Assembly: GCA_030262795.1 (NCBI GenBank)
Contig: JAJSZO010000004.1
Span: forward strand, 17,637 to 28,161
Source: Deltaproteobacteria bacterium
GTDB taxonomy: Bacteria; Desulfobacterota; Desulfobacteria; Desulfobacterales; ETH-SRB1
Reading direction: 5' to 3'
Length of the DNA: 10,525 nucleotides
Shown here in pieces: positions 6,428 to 10,525 of the stretch. The notes beneath the pieces are model-generated. The model ran no database searches. It was not told where the DNA came from and worked only from the letters and a program-made list of their open reading frames with translations. How positions within the stretch are numbered: the stretch's first letter is position 1; the number at the start of each line of letters is the position of its first letter. A program made the position numbers and the translations under genes.

Positions 6428-7210
6428 ATGAAAAATTTAGATATAGATGACCTTGATAAAATAGCCGGTATAAGGCTTGAAAATAATGATACTTTTTCAT
6501 TTCAATGTCACTCGGGGCTTTCTTGTTTCAATAAGTGCTGCCGAAATCTCAATCTTTTTTTATATCCATACGATGTCATAAGATTAAAGAATGGACTTGG
6601 AATCAGTTCGGATAAATTTATTGACAAACATGTTGATATTGTTATGCGTGATTCCGGTTTTTTCCCTGAAGTATTACTTCGCATGTCACATGATGAAGAA
6701 AGAACATGCCCTTTTTTAAGTAAATCGGGCTGCCTGGTTTATTTTGACCGCCCGGATGCTTGTCGTACATTCCCTATAGAACAGGGTATTGTTTATGATG
6801 CCGGGACAAAAAAAACAAGTCTCGTTCATTTTTTCAGACCTCCTGACTTTTGCCTTGGGCAGTACGAAAACAAACAGTGGACGACAGAATCATGGGCAAA
6901 TGACCAGGATGCAGTAATATATAACAAAATGACTGTCAAATGGTCCGGGTTAAAGAGTTTGTTTCAGGTTGATCCATGGGGCAGGGAAGGCCCGGCCGGT
7001 CATAAGGCGAAGATGGCTTTCATGGCAATATATAACATAGACCTTTTTAGCGATTTTTTATTTAAAAGCAGTTTTTTGAAAAGATACAAGATAAAATATG
7101 AAATTTTAAAAAAAGTAAAAAAAGATGATGTGGAATTGATGAAGCTTGGTTTTGAATGGGTAAAATATTTTCTCTGGGGTATTAAAACTAAATCCATAAG
7201 AAAAAGGTAA
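6428..7210 (+). CDS. YkgJ-type cysteine-cluster protein 2
   Basis: This 260-residue protein has eight conserved cysteines: C27, C33, C37, C38 (CHSGLSCFNKCC), C94, C102, C112 (CPFLSKSGCLVYFDRPDAC) and C142 (PPDFC). It is a paralog of the gene at 8145-8873. The spacing between all eight cysteines is the same in both, and they share CFN.CCR.LN.FL.PYD..RLKN.LGI.SD and a C-terminal KKDDVELMKLG-like block (about 231-241). The family is predicted to bind metal or an Fe-S cluster; no enzymatic role can be assigned. No signal peptide or membrane segment is evident. The start has no good Shine-Dalgarno: the 16-bp repeat lies directly upstream. Its stop is 5 bp from the second inverted-repeat element, and the next gene is convergent. 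Confidence 0.88.
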   Translation: MKNLDIDDLDKIAGIRLENNDTFSFQCHSGLSCFNKCCRNLNLFLYPYDVIRLKNGLGISSDKFIDKHVDIVMRDSGFFPEVLLRMSHDEERTCPFLSKSGCLVYFDRPDACRTFPIEQGIVYDAGTKKTSLVHFFRPPDFCLGQYENKQWTTESWANDQDAVIYNKMTVKWSGLKSLFQVDPWGREGPAGHKAKMAFMAIYNIDLFSDFLFKSSFLKRYKIKYEILKKVKKDDVELMKLGFEWVKYFLWGIKTKSIRKR

Positions 7211-7215
7211 CATTA

Positions 7216-7321
7216 TATAGACTTTCAGATAATTAATTTCACAAGGCCAGAAGGAGGAAGGCGTATTAGTTATACGTTGACGACTGATAACACAGTGAAA
7301 TTATTTATCTGAAAGTCTATA
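7216..7321. mobile_element. Long inverted-repeat element between convergent genes
   Basis: The arms 7216-7242 and 7295-7321 are complementary at 26 of 27 positions. The 52-bp centre holds a small hairpin, CGTAT-TAGTT-ATACG (7262-7276), followed by TTGACGACT. TA stands at each outer end, compatible with a TA-type target duplication. The layout (long stem, purine-rich strand, central hairpin, then a GACT-containing strand) resembles the element at 4243-4421, although the arms are unrelated. The right arm contains the SDR stop codon. It may also serve as a bidirectional transcription barrier, though no T-tract is present. Confidence 0.65.
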
Positions 7322-8132
7322 AAACTCCTTTTGGCATTGGTTGAACTGTTTCTCCGCCAAGGGTATAACCTCCATCTATCTTAATTACACTTCCAGTCAT
7401 AAACGGCGCATCCTTAACAACAAATAGCACGGCATTAACTACATCTTTAATAGTACCTGTTCGTCCAAGCAGTGTGTGATTAATCAGCGATTCCCGCTGT
7501 TCCTGATTTAACAGCTCCCACCCTCTTGTTTTTTCACCATGTCTTGTTTCAATAATTCCCAGCATGATTTCATTTACACGGACTTGAGGTGCCCCGATAC
7601 GTGCCCATGTTTCTGTAAGGATGGATATTCCCCGGTTTGCCGCTGCATAAGCATCATTAAAAATAAGGCTTGCAGGTCCTGATCTGCCGGTGATGCCGGC
7701 AATAGAGGAAAGGTTTATTACCACGCCATTTTCTGATGCCTTGAGATATGGGAGAGCTGAATCAAAAACCCACCATTTGGCACGAAGAGTTGTAGCCATT
7801 TCAAGATCCCACTGCTCCTGGACATACTTTCCATGTACTACAGGCCAGCCGCCGCGTTCTATGTTATTTATAAGAATGTCGAGGCGGCCGAAGCGATCAA
7901 TAACCTTTTTTACCAGACCCTGGATTTTTTCAGTCTCAAGTAAGTCTGTCTTTATTATAAGGTGTTCAACATTTGTTTCAGCAAAATCCTGTTTCAATTC
8001 ATCAATACTTTCTTCCCAGTCAAAATAATTTAAGGCAACTTTAACCCCCTCGTTCGCAAGAGCAAGTCCTATGTCTTTACCTATGCCTTTAATAGCTCCG
8101 AGAACCAAAGCTACTTTATTTTTAATCTCCAT
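7317..8132 (-). CDS. SDR-fold protein with altered catalytic tetrad
   Basis: The 271 residues have the Rossmann start MEIKNKVALVLGAIKGIGKD with the glycine motif G12-x3-G16-x-G18, D63 and N89-N90 at the usual cofactor positions, and the typical end TGSVIKIDGGYTLGGE. Classical SDRs use Asn-Ser-Tyr-Lys. Here the serine (S143 in INLSSIAG) and a tyrosine (Y162) are present, but the YxxxK lysine is N166 (YAAAN) and the helix-4 asparagine position reads T115. The S-to-Y distance is 19 residues rather than about 13. It may be a divergent oxidoreductase or a nucleotide-binding protein without redox activity; the substrate cannot be named. The gene starts 12 bp after the stop of YkgJ-type gene 3 with no visible Shine-Dalgarno, which suggests coupled translation in a two-gene operon. 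The stop codon (TAG) lies inside an inverted-repeat element. Confidence 0.85.
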   Translation of the reverse strand: MEIKNKVALVLGAIKGIGKDIGLALANEGVKVALNYFDWEESIDELKQDFAETNVEHLIIKTDLLETEKIQGLVKKVIDRFGRLDILINNIERGGWPVVHGKYVQEQWDLEMATTLRAKWWVFDSALPYLKASENGVVINLSSIAGITGRSGPASLIFNDAYAAANRGISILTETWARIGAPQVRVNEIMLGIIETRHGEKTRGWELLNQEQRESLINHTLLGRTGTIKDVVNAVLFVVKDAPFMTGSVIKIDGGYTLGGETVQPMPKGVL

Positions 8133-8144
8133 GATGTTTAAATT

Positions 8145-8873
8145 TTAGCTTCTGCCAAAAATTTTAATTTTTATACTCTTAATGCCCAGTTTTAAAAGTT
8201 CGACATCATCATTTTTTACATTATCTAATGTTTTTGAATCAAGATCAAGGTCATCCGGTATTCCTTTATTAAATATATGAAACCTGAACGTATCCAGATC
8301 ATAACATGCCATATGAAAAAATTGTTCCGATTTAATAGATAACTGACCGGGCATAAAACGGTTCTTAAGACTGATGATTTCCATCAGCAAGTCATTTATT
8401 TGATTATAGCTTTCAACGCCTTGTTCTTTTATCCAATTCCGGATTGTATGGGTTTGCTTTTGCTTGAATCCCTGGCAGTGAGGCTCTTTAATCAACAGGT
8501 ATTGTTCGGTATTCCGGCCTGTTTTTTTGGAACGTGTTAAAACACGGACAAGAGGGTAAGTGCGGCATGATGACGGCCTGTCCTTGTACACAGTGCAACC
8601 GGAATTGGAAACAAATGGACATTTCAATTCAGAGGTGTAATCGGGTTTAAGAGTAATAACGGGAAGCCCTGATTCAGGGCCTGTGTGTTGAGTAGTATAT
8701 TGCTTCAGGAAAAGATCGGAAGGTATACCGAGGTTGTTTTTGAGGCGTAATATGTCGTAAGGGGTTAAAAACTGGTTAAGGTCTCTGCAGCATTCATTAA
8801 AGCACGGCACGCTTTCTGAGCATTTAAATCTAAAATTATCGTTTAATGATAGTGGTACAAAGTTCTCACTCAT
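8145..8873 (-). CDS. YkgJ-type cysteine-cluster protein 3
   Basis: This 242-residue protein carries C18, C24, C28, C29 (CSESVPCFNECC), C85, C93, C103 (CPFVSNSGCTVYKDRPSSC) and C133 (KEPHC), exactly the spacing of the paralog at 6428-7210. The RP.xCRT.P signature of the UPF0153/YkgJ group is intact. The N-terminus is nine residues shorter before the first cysteine than in the paralog, and the C-terminus shares NDDVELLKLGIK. Metal or Fe-S binding is predicted from the family; the role is unknown. The ATG is preceded by GGAGG (8883-8887) at a 9-nt spacing, a better translation signal than either other YkgJ gene has. The SDR gene follows 12 bp downstream. The gene is divergent from aprBA across 540 bp. 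Confidence 0.88.
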   Translation of the reverse strand: MSENFVPLSLNDNFRFKCSESVPCFNECCRDLNQFLTPYDILRLKNNLGIPSDLFLKQYTTQHTGPESGLPVITLKPDYTSELKCPFVSNSGCTVYKDRPSSCRTYPLVRVLTRSKKTGRNTEQYLLIKEPHCQGFKQKQTHTIRNWIKEQGVESYNQINDLLMEIISLKNRFMPGQLSIKSEQFFHMACYDLDTFRFHIFNKGIPDDLDLDSKTLDNVKNDDVELLKLGIKSIKIKIFGRS

Positions 8874-8903
8874 AAATTTATTCCTCCGTTACATTTTTTT
8901 AAA

Positions 8904-8931
8904 GAGGTAGCATTTTTCACTATCATGTCAA
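8904..8931 (-). promoter_or_regulatory. Possible promoter of the YkgJ3-SDR operon
   Basis: On the minus strand TTGACA (8931-8926) is followed after 16 bp by TACCTC (8909-8904), preceded by TGC as in an extended -10. The -10 box is poor, so the call rests on the exact -35 box and the position 31 bp upstream of the start codon. An ACAAAAA / TTTTTGT inverted repeat (8931-8951) adjoins the -35 box and runs into the GTCCACGTTCCTTA motif. Confidence 0.35.
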
Positions 8932-8949
8932 CAAAAAATTGAGGTTTTT

Positions 8950-8963
8950 GTCCACGTTCCTTA
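8950..8963 (+). repeat. Intergenic motif GTCCACGTTCCTTA, copy 3
   Basis: This copy is identical over 14 bp to 3091-3104. It lies upstream of the YkgJ3-SDR operon, about 77 bp before its start codon, and on the far left of the aprBA upstream region. Confidence 0.6.
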
Positions 8964-8979
8964 AGAGTTTGCCATCTGA

Positions 8980-9045
8980 GGAATATATAAAATGGCAGCA
9001 TTCCCAGAACCCAGGACCCAGAACCCAGAACAGGGAATATATAAA
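8980..9045. repeat. Heptamer tract (CCCAGAA)4 between direct repeats
   Basis: Four tandem units lie at 9003-9030: CCCAGAA, CCCAGGA, CCCAGAA, CCCAGAA. The tract sits between two exact 12-bp direct copies of GGAATATATAAA (8980-8991 and 9034-9045) and inside a small inverted pair, ATTCCC (9000-9005) with GGGAAT (9033-9038). The unit, read as AACCCAG, resembles the AACCCT(G/A) tract at the left edge of the window. Confidence 0.65.
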
Positions 9046-9130
9046 TAATTGTATTGCGCTTTCCATATTTTGCTGTTAAACAATATATTTATTTAATTTT
9101 GAAATATGTTAATAGTTCAACCAAAAGTTC

Positions 9131-9159
9131 TTGACATTCAAAAACATGAATGATATTAA
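9131..9159 (+). promoter_or_regulatory. Strong candidate promoter of aprBA (distal)
   Basis: TTGACA (9131-9136) and TATTAA (9154-9159) are separated by 17 bp, with TGA directly before the -10 box as in an extended -10. The upstream 60 bp are very AT-rich, like an UP element. A start near 9166 would give a leader of about 250 nt before aprB, long for a simple operon. The 8874-9413 gap otherwise contains no gene I can support. Confidence 0.65.
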
Positions 9160-9234
9160 ATGCAACTATTTGTATGGAAGCTATCTTATTGATTTTTATC
9201 AGCGTTTTGTATTTTGAGTATATTTATTTTTGAT

Positions 9235-9263
9235 TTGAATAGATGGGTATTGAATTTTATAAA
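9235..9263 (+). promoter_or_regulatory. Second candidate promoter of aprBA (proximal)
   Basis: TTGAAT (9235-9240) and TATAAA (9258-9263) are spaced by 17 bp, matching consensus at four and five of six positions. A start near 9270 would give a leader of about 145 nt. The region is AT-rich, so a chance match is possible. Tandem promoters would suit a highly expressed respiratory gene. Confidence 0.4.
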
Positions 9264-9361
9264 ATAAAAATATTTAGAGTGGGTAAAAAGTTTAGTCTGT
9301 TAATCCACTATTACGAAGGGGGGTGCAAAAGAGCTTAAATTTATAATAGTAAGGAAAAATA

Positions 9362-9445
9362 ATGACTATTGAGCAACTAAAATACTTACAAAGCAAAATT
9401 AGGAGGTATATTAATGCCAAGTTATGTAATTACGGAAAAATGTGA
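9362..9445 (+). other. Possible 27-codon leader ORF overlapping the aprB start
   Basis: The ATG at 9362 follows AAGGA (9351-9355) at a workable spacing and opens a frame MTIEQLKYLQSKIRRYINAK..., ending at TGA 9443-9445. It is out of frame with aprB and overlaps its first ten codons. Its two adjacent AGG AGG arginine codons (9401-9406) are also the aprB Shine-Dalgarno. Translating this ORF would therefore cover the aprB initiation region. It may be a chance frame; I know of no described leader peptide here. Confidence 0.2.
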
Positions 9446-9845
9446 CGGCTGTAAGGGTGGGGATAAAACCGCCTGTATGTACATTTGTCCTAACGACCTT
9501 ATGGTCCTGGATCCTAACGCAATGAAGGCGTATAACCAGGAACCCAATCAGTGCTGGGAATGTTTTTCTTGTGTAAAGATCTGTCCTACGCAGGCAATAG
9601 AAGTAAGAGGCTACTCTGATTTTGTTCCTCTTGGAAGCAGTGTTATGCCTATGCTCGGTACAGAGGACGTTATGTGGACATGCAAGTTCAGAAATGGTCT
9701 TGTCAAACGCTTTAAATTCCCTATCCGGACTACTGCTGAAGGAGCTGCCAACGCATATCCGGACCTCAAAGGAAAAGACCTTGACAGCGAACTGCTTTCT
9801 ACAGAAGAGGCAGATGGTTACACACTCTCAACACCTGATGCTTAA
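9414..9845 (+). CDS. aprB: Adenylylsulfate (APS) reductase beta subunit
   Basis: AprB carries two [4Fe-4S] clusters and passes electrons, in sulfate reducers from the Qmo complex, to the FAD of AprA, where APS is reduced to sulfite and AMP in the cytoplasm. The 143 residues show two ferredoxin motifs: C10-x2-C13-x7-C21-x3-C25-P and C47-x2-C50-x2-C53-x3-C57-P. As in two-cluster ferredoxins, ligands are shared between the halves. W48, next to C47, lies where a tryptophan between the clusters has been implicated in electron transfer. The residues after about 75 form the C-terminal extension that wraps around AprA in known structures. Length is within the family range. The ATG has a strong AGGAGG (9401-9406) at 7 nt. 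The order aprB-aprA with a 78-bp gap is the usual one. Confidence 0.97.
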   Translation: MPSYVITEKCDGCKGGDKTACMYICPNDLMVLDPNAMKAYNQEPNQCWECFSCVKICPTQAIEVRGYSDFVPLGSSVMPMLGTEDVMWTCKFRNGLVKRFKFPIRTTAEGAANAYPDLKGKDLDSELLSTEEADGYTLSTPDA

Positions 9846-9882
9846 GCAGGCTGAAGTTTATCAAGATCTATATCTATAAAGT

Positions 9883-9909
9883 AAAATAATTTTAGAATTA
9901 TATTTTTTT
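9883..9909 (+). terminator. AT-only hairpin with T-tract between aprB and aprA
   Basis: ATAATT (9886-9891) pairs with AATTAT (9896-9901) around a TTAG loop. The A-run before it can pair with part of a run of seven T residues (9903-9909), with one bulged A. The T-tract resembles an intrinsic terminator, but the stem has no GC pair, so efficient termination is unlikely. It may be a processing or weak attenuation site. Confidence 0.25.
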
Positions 9910-9923
9910 AAGGAGGATAAAAT

Positions 9924-10525
9924 ATGGCATTACCAAATAAACCTTTGGGTGAAATTAAGGCCGTAAGGGATCCGGAAGTAGAAGAGAGAGAAGTTGATAT
10001 TCTGATCGTAGGCGGTGGTATGGCTGCCTGTGGTACTGCTTTCGAGGTTAAGAAATGGACAGATGCTTCGGTTCTGCTTTGCGACAAAGCATCCCTGGAG
10101 CGCAGCGGTGCCGTTGCCCAGGGCCTTTCAGCTATTAATACTTTTATTGGTGATAACAAAATAGAAGACTATGTTCGTATGGTTCGTAACGACCTTATGG
10201 GTATTGTACGCGAAGACCTTATTTATGACCTCGGCTGTCACGTTGATGATTCAGTCCATCTGTTTGAGGAATGGGGCCTTCCGATGTGGAAGAAAACGGA
10301 AGATGGAAAGAATCTGGACGGTAAAGCAGGCATGAAGATGGGGACAATAAAATCCGGTGCTACACCTGTTCGTACAGGTAAGTGGCAGATCATGATCAAC
10401 GGCGAATCTTACAAGAGAATCGTTGCTGAAGCTGCAAAACTTGCTCTTGGGGAAGAAAATATTATTGAGCGTGTTTTTATAGTTGAGCTTCTTCTTGATG
10501 CTAATGAAGAAAACCGTATTGCAGG
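9924..10525 (+). CDS. aprA: Adenylylsulfate (APS) reductase alpha subunit, 5' part
   Basis: AprA is the FAD-containing catalytic subunit that reduces APS to sulfite and AMP. The window holds the first 200 of about 650-670 residues and is open at the right edge. After MALPNKPLGEIKAVRDPEV comes the FAD-binding beta-alpha-beta segment EVDILIVGGGMAACGTAFEV (about 23-42). The family block LERSGAVAQGLSAINTFIGDN (about 63-83, read in parts) follows, then EEWGLPMW and KSGATPVRTGKWQ. The segment GEENIIERVFI near the end is also typical of AprA. The ATG has AGGAGG (9911-9916) at 7 nt. The reading frame is intact throughout. Whether it is the reductive (sulfate reducer) or oxidative form cannot be proven here, but the overall genome style favours the reductive one. 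Confidence 0.96.
   Translation, partial: MALPNKPLGEIKAVRDPEVEEREVDILIVGGGMAACGTAFEVKKWTDASVLLCDKASLERSGAVAQGLSAINTFIGDNKIEDYVRMVRNDLMGIVREDLIYDLGCHVDDSVHLFEEWGLPMWKKTEDGKNLDGKAGMKMGTIKSGATPVRTGKWQIMINGESYKRIVAEAAKLALGEENIIERVFIVELLLDANEENRIA

Noticed and set aside
7690..8028. 112-codon + strand frame within the SDR gene
   Set aside because: It is antisense to a clear SDR coding sequence; the protein is compositionally odd and unrecognised.
9622..9879. 85-codon + strand frame within aprB
   Set aside because: It is an out-of-frame shadow of aprB.
9908..10159. 83-codon minus-strand frame over the start of aprA
   Set aside because: It is antisense to the conserved FAD-binding region of aprA and has no start signal.

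Overview
The window looks like a chromosomal segment of a sulfate-reducing Desulfobacterota bacterium, most likely of the Desulfobacterales. The right end carries aprB and the start of aprA, the dissimilatory adenylylsulfate (APS) reductase. The rest is AT-leaning sequence rich in short repeats and inverted-repeat elements between genes. The lineage call is inference: no rRNA or other phylogenetic marker is present.

Left part (1-4196, + strand): a purL gene of the long, glutaminase-free type with a PurS-like N-terminal region, then a dGTP triphosphohydrolase-like HD protein. purL starts directly after a tract of AACCCT(G/A) heptamers and has no visible ribosome binding site.

Middle part (4197-7210): a 179-bp MITE-like element with long imperfect inverted repeats runs into the first codons of a YkgJ-type cysteine-cluster gene. 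Next comes an oppositely oriented RES/Xre toxin-antitoxin pair with a clear promoter and palindromic operator. A GC-rich REP-like hairpin and a second YkgJ-type gene follow. The toxin-antitoxin segment lies between two near-identical 16-bp repeats and separates two collinear YkgJ genes.

Right-middle part (7211-8873): a second long inverted-repeat element bridges convergent genes and contains the stop codon of an SDR gene. The SDR follows a third YkgJ-type gene in an apparent two-gene minus-strand operon. The second and third YkgJ proteins are clear paralogs with identical cysteine spacing through all eight conserved cysteines.

Right part (8874-10525): a 540-bp intergenic region holds a heptamer tract, two candidate sigma-70-type promoters, a possible 27-codon leader ORF, and then aprB and aprA. 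AprBA reduces APS to sulfite and AMP in the cytoplasm. Its usual partners, qmoABC and sat, are not visible here; qmoABC would be expected past the right edge. The most unusual content is the set of inverted-repeat elements with a similar central core, and the clustering of three cysteine-cluster genes around a toxin-antitoxin module and an SDR lacking two canonical catalytic residues.
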